DNA of 64,000 bases, from the NCBI RefSeq assembly GCF_024359545.1, contig NZ_JAKQZG010000001.1:372001-436000 (forward strand), given 5' to 3'. The notes under the pieces were generated by a model. The model was not told where the DNA came from. It made no database searches and saw nothing but the letters and a program-made list of their open reading frames with translations. Source of the stretch: Jiella marina (GTDB taxonomy: Bacteria > Pseudomonadota > Alphaproteobacteria > Rhizobiales > Rhizobiaceae). Below, one piece after another: positions 42,350 through 50,458 of this stretch (positions are counted from its first letter, which is position 1; each line of letters opens with the position of its first letter). The position numbers and the translations under genes are program-made.

Positions 42350-42460
42350 TCATACGCCGTATTGATACCCAACGATCGCGGTAATAGCGACAATAACCCC
42401 TGAAACGATTATAAGCACCAAGGCTGCATTCAGCAGGAATTCATCAGACGGATAGCGCAA
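42350..42460 (-). CDS. Single-helix small membrane protein (TTG start)
   Basis: 36 residues read from TTG 42460: a polar start (MRYPSDEFLLNAA), one long hydrophobic helix (LVLIIVSGVIVAITAIVG) and YQYGV. A perfect AGGAGG lies five bases before the TTG. Composition and ribosome site suggest a real gene. Its start codon overlaps, on the other strand, the start codon of the next gene. Function unknown. Confidence 0.55.
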   Translation of the reverse strand: MRYPSDEFLLNAALVLIIVSGVIVAITAIVGYQYGV

Positions 42461-43023
42461 TGATTCCTCCTAACATATTGTCTGGCGTTGACGCCGCGCT
42501 CACAGTTGTTAGTGTATTTTTCGGTCTATTAGCCGCTTGGAAAGGCTTCAAAAGCGCCACAGGCGACCCCTCCAAATCCAAACCATTAATACGCCAGGCA
42601 AGCATGTTTGCTGGCCTGGGGGCTCTCGCCGTTGGATTAGCTTATGCAGCCGACACGGGAAGCGCGATTGCTCAGAACGCCCCCAGAGCTGAATTCGTGC
42701 CAGACTCACCCCTCCCAGAGAGGCAGCGTGACAAGCTCCTGATTATTGCGTGGGGAGGGGCTGAGCCAAATTCTCTTGCGGACGCACTCTCGTCGAAGTT
42801 GTCAGAACGTTATGCGATCAGCCGCGCAAGCTACAACTTCGCCAGCAATTTTCCAAAGGGCGTAACGATTGTCCCTAATGGAACAGACCCAGCACAATTG
42901 GCTCTTGACCTCCAAGCACTCAATCAAGATGCAGCCATCAACAAAATGATAATGCCGCTACCTGGGTCCGCAGCAAGTCAATATGAAGGCTATGCAGTCC
43001 TTGTAATCGGACCAAAGCCCTGA
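42460..43023 (+). CDS. Low-GC hypothetical membrane protein (moron-like)
   Basis: 187 residues. Two N-terminal hydrophobic helices (VDAALTVVSVFFGLLAAW; MFAGLGALAVGLAYAA) and a soluble C-terminal domain of about 110 residues (RDKLLIIAWGGAEPNSLADALSSKLSERYAISR...). Codon use is far more A/T-rich at third positions than in its neighbours, indicating recent acquisition. A weak ribosome site precedes ATG 42460. No family recognised; position beside the lysis genes fits phage cargo. Confidence 0.65.
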   Translation: MIPPNILSGVDAALTVVSVFFGLLAAWKGFKSATGDPSKSKPLIRQASMFAGLGALAVGLAYAADTGSAIAQNAPRAEFVPDSPLPERQRDKLLIIAWGGAEPNSLADALSSKLSERYAISRASYNFASNFPKGVTIVPNGTDPAQLALDLQALNQDAAINKMIMPLPGSAASQYEGYAVLVIGPKP

Positions 43024-43036
43024 AACAGGGTGTACA

Positions 43037-43198
43037 CTAGCCTTGGTTAGAGTCTTCCTCTCGGCTTCCTGATTTCTCGTCTTTGGCCTTTTCAGGCTTT
43101 GCGATACGCTTCAACGTTGCGTCGAATCGCTCTTCGCTCTCGTCTGTTTCGAGTTCGCGGGCGGCTTCGCGGAATTTGCGTGATGCATCCTTATCGAT
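43037..43198 (-). pseudogene. Remnant of a small conserved alphaproteobacterial protein lacking a start
   Basis: 53 codons, IDKDASRKFREAARELETDE... to RIAKPEKAKDEK..., resembling a short charged protein I recall from rhizobial genomes and phages. Upstream a TGA closes the frame with no ATG, GTG or TTG between, so the 5' end seems lost. Rest of the 43.0-43.27 kb gap holds nothing else. Confidence 0.45.
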
Positions 43199-43266
43199 GC
43201 CGGCGCGTCATCCCGGCATGGTCAAGACGCCCCTCCTCTGGTCCGCGCTTGCGGTCGCCTTCCTGA

Positions 43267-43851
43267 TCATCGTCTAGGATCAGGGCTGTCGGCCTCCGCG
43301 CGCGGCAATGCAAACGGCCCGCTGTTCGTCACCAGCGGATAGAGGCCGTGCCACGGCTCGTGCTCGACCGTGGTGAACCAGGTCTCGTAGCGCGTGGCGC
43401 AGCCGCCGATCAGCCGCCACGGCCCCCAGTCCTGAACGCCCGGCGGTCGGCTTTTCGGAGCCCCGTCCGGCTGATCCATCGGCCGCCACCAGGCGCGCCG
43501 CGAAACCCCGTCCGGCCGCCCGTAATAGACGACCTGGCGCCCCGGCAGATACCGCGCGCGCCGGACCTTCGAGAGCGTCCCCGACACGATCGCGTCCCGG
43601 CCGTCGCAGCGCGCCTCGCTCTGGGCGAAGGCCGGATAGAGGACCACCCGCCCCGCGCAATCGCCGCTCGCCTTGTCAAGCGAGCCTTCGCAGATCGCGA
43701 CATCCGCGAGCACGGGGTAGCGCGCGACCTCCAGATCGCCGAGACGGTGGGTCAGGGCCTGAAACCCGACATAAAGCGCCAGCAGCGCGACGCCGATGCC
43801 GAGCGTCGCGGAGGCGTTTTTCGTCGCCGGGCCGAGACATTCACGCATCAT
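43267..43851 (-). CDS. Membrane-anchored hypothetical phage protein
   Basis: 194 residues, one N-terminal membrane helix (ATLGIGVALLALYVGFQAL), then a domain with four cysteines (VAICEGSLDKASGDCAGRV..., EARCDG, GGCATRYE). Overlaps the holin-like gene by 11 bases and is the last gene of the lysis cluster. Function unknown; may act in superinfection or lysis. Confidence 0.6.
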   Translation of the reverse strand: MMRECLGPATKNASATLGIGVALLALYVGFQALTHRLGDLEVARYPVLADVAICEGSLDKASGDCAGRVVLYPAFAQSEARCDGRDAIVSGTLSKVRRARYLPGRQVVYYGRPDGVSRRAWWRPMDQPDGAPKSRPPGVQDWGPWRLIGGCATRYETWFTTVEHEPWHGLYPLVTNSGPFALPRAEADSPDPRR

Positions 43852-44173
43852 CGCGGTCCTTCCCCTTCGCGCGGTCGCGGTAGCGGTGCCAGAAGTCGAG
43901 GAAGAAGCCGGAGACGGAGACGCCGCCGAGGCCGATCGCGAAGCCCGACAGGCGGGCGAGCTCTTCCGGCGTCGCGATGATTTCGCCCAGCATCGGCGTG
44001 ATCGCTGGCAGGAAGAGCGGCGAGAGATAGACCGCGCAGATCGCCCCGACGACGATCTGCGTCACGCCGTCCCACAGCGTCGCCTTGCGGGTCAGCCAGT
44101 TGACACAGCCGCCCAGCGCGCCGGCGAGCAGCAACCGCGCATCGGCCGAGAAGAGCCATTCGAACAATTTCAC
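43841..44173 (-). CDS. Putative holin
   Basis: 110 residues with three hydrophobic segments (LLLAGALGGCVNWL; GVTQIVVGAICAVYLSPLFLPAI; LSGFAIGLGGVSVSGFFLDFW) and a charged C-terminus (RYRDRAKGKDRDDA), a class-I-holin-like layout. In the same cluster as the endolysin. Assigned from topology and place, not from a known family. Confidence 0.55.
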   Translation of the reverse strand: MKLFEWLFSADARLLLAGALGGCVNWLTRKATLWDGVTQIVVGAICAVYLSPLFLPAITPMLGEIIATPEELARLSGFAIGLGGVSVSGFFLDFWHRYRDRAKGKDRDDA

Positions 44174-44188
44174 CTCGGCCTCGTGCGG

Positions 44189-44446
44189 CTATCGGGATTT
44201 CACCATCGGCCGCCAGACCCGCCAGCGAACGCACCCTTTCCGGTCGTGAGTGGTGACCTGGAGCCGGCCCCACCGATCGACGCGGATCGCCGGCACCCTG
44301 CCGGAGCGATGACACGCCATGAGATCGGACAGGCGCTGCGGCGCGTCCGGCGGAAGCGGCGCGGCACCCACCGGCCGCGAGAGCCAGGCAAGCGCGAACA
44401 GGACGAGCGCCGTGCCGAGAAGGGCGACGGCCGGGCCCCAGCGCAT
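44189..44446 (-). CDS. Small membrane/exported lysis-cluster protein
   Basis: 85 residues: N-terminal helix (GPAVALLGTALVLFALAWL), then a short basic domain with two Cys (LMACHRSGR; RKGCVRWRV). Start overlaps the preceding stop. Function unknown. Confidence 0.55.
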   Translation of the reverse strand: MRWGPAVALLGTALVLFALAWLSRPVGAAPLPPDAPQRLSDLMACHRSGRVPAIRVDRWGRLQVTTHDRKGCVRWRVWRPMVKSR

Positions 44447-44721
44447 CAGCCGTCCTTGCCGATCTTCGGGGCGTCGCTTTCCAGACGCATCTCGCGTGCC
44501 CGATAGGTTGCGATCCATGATCCCGCCGCGCCAAACAAGAGGTTGAGCAGGAACACGACAGCGACGATCGCCGAGGGACTGTCCGCCCATTCTTGCGGAA
44601 ACCATGAGGTTAGCGACCACAGCAGCGCGACAGCGCTTCCGACCGTCATCCCGCCGGCAGCGCCGCCGGCGCCCATGTTCGCCTTGTTGGTCGACTGGAC
44701 CGGCGTCAATTCGCTTGCCAT
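44446..44721 (-). CDS. Small two-helix membrane protein of the lysis cluster
   Basis: 91 residues: polar Gly/Ala-rich N-terminus, two hydrophobic segments (MTVGSAVALLWSLTSWF; SAIVAVVFLLNLLFGAAGSWIA) and a charged tail. A second holin/antiholin candidate. Starts two bases after the lipoprotein stop. Confidence 0.5.
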   Translation of the reverse strand: MASELTPVQSTNKANMGAGGAAGGMTVGSAVALLWSLTSWFPQEWADSPSAIVAVVFLLNLLFGAAGSWIATYRAREMRLESDAPKIGKDG

Positions 44722-44723
44722 GA

Positions 44724-45038
44724 TCAGTTCCCTTCCAGAACAGCCTTGAAGACGACGACCGCAGCACCGGCGGCCGAGATGGCGGTGACGACATCATCGA
44801 CAGGTGCAGCGCACGCCGCATCGACGGCGGCAAGGGCGGCTTGAGCCTTCGGCACTTGCCTGTCCGGCACGAGCCCGGCGTCGATGAATGAGACGACCGT
44901 CGGCTCTAGTCGGGCCGCCGCATCGCACAGAGCGTCGAGACGCACCGACTGCGACCGGACGGCCTCGTTGGCGCCCTGGAGCGTCGTGCAGCCGGCAAGA
45001 CCGGCTGCGAGCGTGAGAGTGATAAGCGCGCGCATCAC
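44724..45038 (-). CDS. Putative lipoprotein (possible outer-membrane spanin)
   Basis: 104 residues with a lipobox (ITLTLAAGLAGC, Cys at about 17) and an Ala-rich helical mature part. Beside an endolysin and holins, a lipoprotein may act as o-spanin, but Pro-rich Rz1 character is lacking. Confidence 0.5.
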   Translation of the reverse strand: MMRALITLTLAAGLAGCTTLQGANEAVRSQSVRLDALCDAAARLEPTVVSFIDAGLVPDRQVPKAQAALAAVDAACAAPVDDVVTAISAAGAAVVVFKAVLEGN

Positions 45039-45262
45039 TGGTCGCGTCCTTCTATTTGGAGGGGAGTGGTGCCGATGATCTTGATATCGCTACGCAATCT
45101 CATGTTGGTCGCTCGCTCCCATTTAGGCGGTTTGCCTGAATGCGACTTGACCCATGCCGACCAGATCCCAACCTTCTCCACAGAGTGCGGCTCAGGCGCC
45201 TTTTTTGATGCACCGACGGCAACCATCGCTGCGGCAGCGCACAACACGATCACGGGCCGCAT
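45035..45262 (-). CDS. Small secreted hypothetical protein
   Basis: 75 residues: signal-like helix (MRPVIVLCAAAAMVAVGASK) and a basic mature domain. Overlaps the endolysin stop and the lipoprotein start by four bases each, so it is translated with them. Confidence 0.5.
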   Translation of the reverse strand: MRPVIVLCAAAAMVAVGASKKAPEPHSVEKVGIWSAWVKSHSGKPPKWERATNMRLRSDIKIIGTTPLQIEGRDQ

Positions 45263-45984
45263 CACAGCCTCGCCGCCTGGACGTGCATCCAGTCGTAGTT
45301 CCGCGCCCGGCCGAGCGAGAGCCAGCCTTCGGCCTCGAAGGCCTGCCAGAAGGGCAGCGCGTCCTCGTGCGACAGGCGCGCCCGCGGCGACTTCCATCGC
45401 AGCTGATTGCGCTCGGGATCGAAGTCGATGGCGATGCCCCAGGAATGCATCGAATAGCGCGACCCGCCGCGCATCCGCCGCACGTTCAGCGAGCCGCCGA
45501 AGAGATGAAGGCCGAGTGCCTCGATCTCCCGGCGCGAATAGGTCTCGGCCACGACGTTGAGCACCCGCTCGGCCGAGGCCGCCACCTTCTCGTGCAGCGT
45601 CATGCGGCGGATGCGCGTCGATTTCGACCAGGCGAGCACCATGTCGAAAGGGATCTCGATCCGGGTCTGCCGCGTGCCGACCGCGCCGTAGTACGACGAG
45701 ACGCCGCTTTGCCGGGGCCATTGGTTGATCTTCAGCGAGGCGAGATCGATCGCCTGGATTTCGTCCTCGGTCAGATCGTCCGGGCGGACCGCATCGGTCT
45801 TCGGATCGAGCCGCAGCAGATCGACGACCTCCGGATCGGCCATGCCGTCGCCGGGCAGGCCGTGCGCCCGCTCGAAGGCCGCGATCGCCGCCCGCGTCAG
45901 CGGCCCGTCGTAACCGTCGATCGGACCCGGAGAGAACCCGTGCGTGGTCAGCCGCATCTGCAGGAAGTGGATGAACGGTTCCAT
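45262..45984 (-). CDS. Endolysin: peptidoglycan-binding domain plus M15 (VanY-like) peptidase
   Basis: 240 residues. N-terminal PG_binding_1-like repeat (MRLTTHGFSPGPIDGYDGPLTRAAIAAFERAHGL), then an M15 peptidase with metal ligands in SMHSWGIAIDFDP and DWMHVQ. It would cut peptide stems of the host wall. No signal peptide, so a holin must release it. A strong terminator precedes it, separating the lysis cassette from the tail operon. Confidence 0.85.
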   Translation of the reverse strand: MEPFIHFLQMRLTTHGFSPGPIDGYDGPLTRAAIAAFERAHGLPGDGMADPEVVDLLRLDPKTDAVRPDDLTEDEIQAIDLASLKINQWPRQSGVSSYYGAVGTRQTRIEIPFDMVLAWSKSTRIRRMTLHEKVAASAERVLNVVAETYSRREIEALGLHLFGGSLNVRRMRGGSRYSMHSWGIAIDFDPERNQLRWKSPRARLSHEDALPFWQAFEAEGWLSLGRARNYDWMHVQAARL

Positions 45985-45996
45985 GCCTCACCTCAC

Positions 45997-46019
45997 AAAA
46001 AAACCGCCTCGCGGGCGGT
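45997..46019 (-). terminator. Terminator after the tail-fibre genes
   Basis: CCGCC, 5 bases, GGCGG followed by seven T's on the minus strand, between the last fibre gene and the endolysin. Confidence 0.85.
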
Positions 46020-46045
46020 GTCGGATGTCGGATTGTCGGGGGGAC

Positions 46046-47830
46046 TCAGAACATCGAGACCCAGCCGGAATTGCCGCAGAAGACGGGCCGCCGATCTGTG
46101 CCCGACCCCGTCAGGGAACCGCCCGCCGTCGGCGAAGTCAGATCGTTCGCGACGCGGATCTCGTTGCGGCGGGAGGCGTCACAGGTCGGCAGCGTGGCCA
46201 CCGTGAAACCGCCCAGCTTGAGAAAGCTGTTCGCGGTCAGGGCATTCGCCGTCAGCGCGCCGGCGGGAGAAACGTCCCAGCCAGCCCCCTCCACCTGCTT
46301 CGAGGAATAGAGACCGTCGAGCTTGAGCCCGATCGGCGCGGTGGACTGCTCCCGGATGCCGTAGGACCCCTTCGTGCCGAGAACATGCAGTCCCGTCGGC
46401 GCGCTGCTGCCCAGGCGGGCATCCGCCCCGGACTTGACCCCAGTGGCATAAAAGCCCAGCGCGGATGCCGATTCGTCGCGAAACGCCGCTGTCGTGCCAT
46501 TGCCGAGATTGTGGAAGATCACCGGCGCCGTGGCGCGGTTCTTGATGACGGCCTCGTCGAAAGAAAACGTCCCCGCCGCGTTGAAGGTGTTGAAGCCGAT
46601 CGCATTGTCGGCATTGCCAACTTCGAAGTTCAGAACGTCGCGGTCCGCCAGGAGCGTGTCCGCCACGCCCGTGAACCGCATGCCCCAGTGCAGGGCCGGC
46701 TTCCCCGGAACGCTGTTCGTCGGCGAATCCTGCCAGATCTTGTTCTTGTTGCCCTTGGTCTGGATGGTGAGCGCGGCGGTCGACGTGTCGCCCTTCGGGG
46801 TGATGTAGAGCACGATGCAGTTCGACGTGCCGATCACGCAGTCTCCGGACTGGTTGTCGAAGTCGAGTTCGGTGTTGACCATGAAGATTTTCTGGACGCC
46901 GCCGGTAAACCGCATGTTGTGGACGTTCGCCCAGGCCGAGCCGCTGGCATCCGCCCCGATCACTTCGACATCGTTGTAGATGCTGGTCTTGGCCGAAAGC
47001 GCGGGCGGATTGACCCAGCGCACGACGAGATCGCCATTGGTCTCGTCCGGATCGCCCTTTTCGCTGGTCGGGGCGGTCGCGCCGGATTCGCAATCCCCGG
47101 TGCAGGAGATCACTTCATAGGTTGGGCTGTCGCCACTCGCGGCGAAATAGTCTCCGACCTCGTAGACCGTGTCGGCGGTCCAGACTTTCCGGGCGCCGGT
47201 GCTGATCCGTGTCGAAACCGAGAGCGTGTTCTCCTCGGCCACCGGCCCGAGCCGCGTCTCCGACATGATCAGCGCGGACGTCGCCATATGCGTCCAGTCC
47301 GCATCGTCCTTGATGCAGCCGAGATTCGGGCAGTAGACGATCGCGTTCCCTGCCCCGAAGGCCACCGTGTCCGGCGTTGCCTCCCCCAGCGTGCGATAGG
47401 GTGGCTGCGCCAGATCGACGAATTGCGGCAGCCCGCCCGGCACGACGACCCGGCCGAATTCCGGCTTCGGCCGCCCGCCGCCTTCCGGCACGACCGACAG
47501 GATCCCGCCATTGAACCAGAGATCGCCGACCGTCGCCGGCACGGTGCTCGTCAGCGCCTCGGCCAGCCCCTCGAACGCCGCCGCCAGCGTCGCCGGCACG
47601 TTGATGTCCTGCGCGGCAAGCTCCGCGTCGATCGCGTGGATCGCCGAACGCAGCCGCGGCACGTCGGTGCGCGCGGTGTTGTTCTTCACGTTCGGCATCG
47701 GCAGGTCGTAATTCGGCGTGCGATCGTCGACCACCGGCGCCAGCGCCGGCGTGTCGAAATCCTGCGCCGCCGCGATCTGCGAAACCGCGACGCAAGCGGC
47801 GAGCGCCGCGACGAGACGAAAACGGAACAT
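46046..47830 (-). CDS. Large tail-fibre-like protein with an apparent signal peptide
   Basis: 594 residues from ATG 47830. The first 22 residues look like a Sec signal (MFRFRLVAALAACVAVSQIAAA), odd for a virion protein. A central part of Thr/Asn-rich strands and a C-terminal module with three Cys (LPTCDASRRNEIRV...PVFCGNSGWVSM) resemble the knob of phage fibres. Starts two bases after the DUF4376 gene. Either a fibre or an exported host-surface protein. Confidence 0.65.
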   Translation of the reverse strand: MFRFRLVAALAACVAVSQIAAAQDFDTPALAPVVDDRTPNYDLPMPNVKNNTARTDVPRLRSAIHAIDAELAAQDINVPATLAAAFEGLAEALTSTVPATVGDLWFNGGILSVVPEGGGRPKPEFGRVVVPGGLPQFVDLAQPPYRTLGEATPDTVAFGAGNAIVYCPNLGCIKDDADWTHMATSALIMSETRLGPVAEENTLSVSTRISTGARKVWTADTVYEVGDYFAASGDSPTYEVISCTGDCESGATAPTSEKGDPDETNGDLVVRWVNPPALSAKTSIYNDVEVIGADASGSAWANVHNMRFTGGVQKIFMVNTELDFDNQSGDCVIGTSNCIVLYITPKGDTSTAALTIQTKGNKNKIWQDSPTNSVPGKPALHWGMRFTGVADTLLADRDVLNFEVGNADNAIGFNTFNAAGTFSFDEAVIKNRATAPVIFHNLGNGTTAAFRDESASALGFYATGVKSGADARLGSSAPTGLHVLGTKGSYGIREQSTAPIGLKLDGLYSSKQVEGAGWDVSPAGALTANALTANSFLKLGGFTVATLPTCDASRRNEIRVANDLTSPTAGGSLTGSGTDRRPVFCGNSGWVSMF

Positions 47831-47832
47831 CG

Positions 47833-48366
47833 TCACTCTCCCGGCCAGCCGTCGTCGAGGTCGATCGCGGCGAGCGCGCCCGCGTCCGCCGCCTGAAGGA
47901 CCGCGTTCTTGAGGTTTCGGGCGGCGACGACGATCGCCGACTTCCACTGCCCGAGCGCAAGGATCGCCCCCGCCCCGGTCTCGGCCGAGGTCGCAAACAC
48001 CGCGTTGCCGGCGTCGATCACCTCGACCATCGTCTCCGGGTCGAGCGCGCTCCACAGCCCGTGCAGCGCCAGCCAGTTCGCCTGGTCCTCGGTGGTGCGG
48101 CAGTCGAGCGTCCGCACCCCCGCCGAGGCGCCGAAATTGTGCTGGTAGCCGGCGGCGATCAGCCCGTTCCGCCGCGCCGTGATCCGCGCCACGGCCAGCG
48201 CCTTTGCATCAATCAGCGACAGGCCGCCGAGCGCCGAGCCCGCGAGCGCCGGAAACCCGTCCGGCACGAGAAGAATCTCGGCCGCGCCGTAGGCGCCGGC
48301 GGGCAAGACGGCATCGTCCGCATGCGTGGCCAGCACCACGCCGGAAAGAAGGGCGAGTTGCATCAC
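47833..48366 (-). CDS. DUF4376-type tail-fibre assembly protein
   Basis: 177 residues. The core QHNFGASAGVRTLDCRTTEDQANWLAL and the C-terminal KNAVLQAADAGALAAIDL match DUF4376, found next to tail fibres and thought to help fibre folding. Its start overlaps the upstream fibre gene stop. Confidence 0.75.
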   Translation of the reverse strand: MMQLALLSGVVLATHADDAVLPAGAYGAAEILLVPDGFPALAGSALGGLSLIDAKALAVARITARRNGLIAAGYQHNFGASAGVRTLDCRTTEDQANWLALHGLWSALDPETMVEVIDAGNAVFATSAETGAGAILALGQWKSAIVVAARNLKNAVLQAADAGALAAIDLDDGWPGE

Positions 48367-49604
48367 GCGCTCCGGATGAAGGAATTGTTGTTGCCGACCG
48401 TGTTGTTCGCCGGCGAGAGCGAGCCGAGATTGCTCGCGCTGTCGAGGAAGATCTGCGAGCCGTCATTGGCGAAGGCCGAGAAGGTGCCGCCCCCGGTCAT
48501 GTCGAGATCCATCACCCGCCCGTCGAAGCGCGACCACTTGTCGGCATTGATCCCGCGCGAGGTGTTGCCGCGCGCCGTGAAGGTGCCCGGCACCTCGCCG
48601 CCGACCACCGCCTGGGAGCGGATCAGATTGACCCCGTGGGCGCCGTTGCCGTCGAAATTGCCCGACTGGCCGATCTCGGCGAAGGACCCGTCGATGCAGG
48701 TCAGGCCCGAATCGGAATTGTAGGAGGAGATGATGTTGTTCGCCGTGAACAGCGACATGTTGTTGGCGACGACGCCCGAGCCGGAATTGTGCACCGCGAG
48801 GACGTTCAGCCCGGAACAGGCGCCGGCGTTCCGCGCCACGATGCCGGTCGCGAACCCCATCGTCGCGAAGTTGAGGACCGAGCCGAAGGCCGGGCCCGCG
48901 CGGCCGAACGTGTTCGGGTTCAGCGAATTGGTCGAGCCGAAATGCGCGCCGATATAGCTGCCGCTGCCGAACAGGGCGATGTTCTTGATCAGCCTGATGC
49001 CGCCCTGCCCGGCGACGATCCCGTCCTTCAGACAGTCGATCTTGACCGCGAAGCGCGCGCGCAGCATCGCCTCGTCGTCATCCGCGTCGTCGGCGAAATT
49101 GCCGATCGTCGGAAAGGCGTTCAGCATGTCGGCTCCCTCGATCGTGATCGAGAGCCCGTCCGGATGCGACAGGTCGAGGAGATCGGCGGTCTCGGTGTAG
49201 ACGCCCTCGGCGATCAGGATGCGCAGAAGGACGCCCGGCATCACCCGCCGCCCCTGCAGCCAGGCGAAGGCCGAGGACAGCTTGTCGAAGGCATCGCCGG
49301 CGATCGGATCGGCCGGGTTCGCCGAACCGCCCGGCGCGACGTTGATGATCGTCGTCGTGCGGGTGATCGGCGCCGCCGCCAGGATCGCCTGATAGAGCTG
49401 CGTCAGGTCGCCCGCATCCTGCGCCGAGCGCCAGGTGCCGTCGCCGAGGAGATTGTCGATCGCCCAGCAGATTTCCCGCTGCGGCGCCTCGATCGCGTCC
49501 GCCGGCGGCACCGAGCCCAGAATGCCGCCCGGGGAATTCTCGTCGAGATAGCCGGCGTCCGGGTCGAACGTCCCCGGCTGCAGCAAAGGTGCATTGTAGT
49601 CCAT
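48363..49604 (-). CDS. Tail spike/fibre with beta-helix
   Basis: 413 residues. The N-terminal part (DAIEAPQREICWAIDNLLGDGTWRSA) may attach to the tail. From about residue 130, repeated short strands rich in Asn/Gly (RLIKNIALFGSG, SGLNVLAVHNSGSGVVANN, NIISSYNSDSGL) form a right-handed beta-helix like carbohydrate-binding spikes. Likely host recognition. Confidence 0.75.
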   Translation of the reverse strand: MDYNAPLLQPGTFDPDAGYLDENSPGGILGSVPPADAIEAPQREICWAIDNLLGDGTWRSAQDAGDLTQLYQAILAAAPITRTTTIINVAPGGSANPADPIAGDAFDKLSSAFAWLQGRRVMPGVLLRILIAEGVYTETADLLDLSHPDGLSITIEGADMLNAFPTIGNFADDADDDEAMLRARFAVKIDCLKDGIVAGQGGIRLIKNIALFGSGSYIGAHFGSTNSLNPNTFGRAGPAFGSVLNFATMGFATGIVARNAGACSGLNVLAVHNSGSGVVANNMSLFTANNIISSYNSDSGLTCIDGSFAEIGQSGNFDGNGAHGVNLIRSQAVVGGEVPGTFTARGNTSRGINADKWSRFDGRVMDLDMTGGGTFSAFANDGSQIFLDSASNLGSLSPANNTVGNNNSFIRSA

Positions 49605-49620
49605 GCCCGCCCCTTCGAAC

Positions 49621-49647
49621 GAAAAGGGCCGGCGCGCGGCCAGCCCT
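49621..49647 (-). terminator. Possible terminator between the gp48-like gene and the spike gene
   Basis: A 9-bp stem (AGGGCTGGC/GCCGGCCCT, one G-T pair) with 5-base loop, followed by four T's on the minus strand. May be a partial terminator that lowers fibre expression. Confidence 0.45.
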
Positions 49648-49681
49648 TCGATTGGATGTCATGTGCGGCCTGAAGCCCCGA

Positions 49682-50458
49682 TCAGGCGTCGAACTGCCCC
49701 CAGGGCGCGTCCTGCCAGCTGTCCGGCCAGCTCTGATATTCCGGCAGCGCGTCCTCGGCGTAGCGGAAGACCGCCTTGAAGGCCGCCGGCTCCACCACCT
49801 CGAACAGGCAGATCAGCTCCTGGATGCCGACGATGCGGAACAGCGGATCACGCCCGACCCGGCTCGACCCGACGCGGAAATATTCCTTCCTCAGATCGTA
49901 GACATGCACGATCCAGTAGCCTTCCTGCGCCGCCGAGCCGAGAAAGTGCTCGCCGCCGCAGCGCGAGAAGCCGCAGCGAAAGCCGAACCGCTCCTCGATC
50001 TTGATGCGGAACCCCGCGAAATGCGCCAGCCGGCAGAAATCCTGCGGCGTGATCGTCCCCTTCGACCGCACCTTGTTCAAAAGCGTGTAGAACCGCGTCT
50101 GATAGCTCTGGTCGGGCCGGGCGCATTCGTTCGGCAGCCCGTATTCGCGCTCCCAGTCGGCAAGACTCGTCTCGAGCTGCAGCACGAACCATTCGTTGCT
50201 CTCGGCGAAGGCCAGTCGGTAGAACTCGGCGAAGGGCGCGAAGACCGCGCGCGTCAGCCGGGCATAGACGGAATCCCCGTCGATCGCCTGCCCGTCGGGC
50301 GAGCCCCAGGCCGCCCCCTTCGGCCAGATCGACAGCGCGGCGGGCAGCACCGCCTCGATATCGGGGTCCGACAACGGGTCGGTCCGGTCGACATAGAGTT
50401 CGCCGTCGTCCTCTTCCGGAACGAACTCCGTCCAGCGGTTCGTCGCCCGATCACGCAT
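49682..50458 (-). CDS. Baseplate protein, Mu gp48-like (DUF2313)
   Basis: 258 residues. LPAALSIWPKGAAWGSPDG and SLADWEREYGLPNECARPDQSYQTRFYTLLNKVRSKGTIT are the DUF2313/Mu gp48 signature. Forms part of the baseplate wedge where fibres attach. Overlaps the gp47 gene by eight bases. Confidence 0.85.
   Translation of the reverse strand: MRDRATNRWTEFVPEEDDGELYVDRTDPLSDPDIEAVLPAALSIWPKGAAWGSPDGQAIDGDSVYARLTRAVFAPFAEFYRLAFAESNEWFVLQLETSLADWEREYGLPNECARPDQSYQTRFYTLLNKVRSKGTITPQDFCRLAHFAGFRIKIEERFGFRCGFSRCGGEHFLGSAAQEGYWIVHVYDLRKEYFRVGSSRVGRDPLFRIVGIQELICLFEVVEPAAFKAVFRYAEDALPEYQSWPDSWQDAPWGQFDA

Noticed and set aside
43083-43277. Plus-strand 64-codon open frame
   Set aside because: Ser/Arg-rich product antisense to the better supported minus-strand remnant; no ribosome site.
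45944-47896. 650-codon plus-strand open frame opposite the fibre gene
   Set aside because: Arg/Asp/His-rich shadow with no recognisable segment, while the minus strand has clear fibre features.
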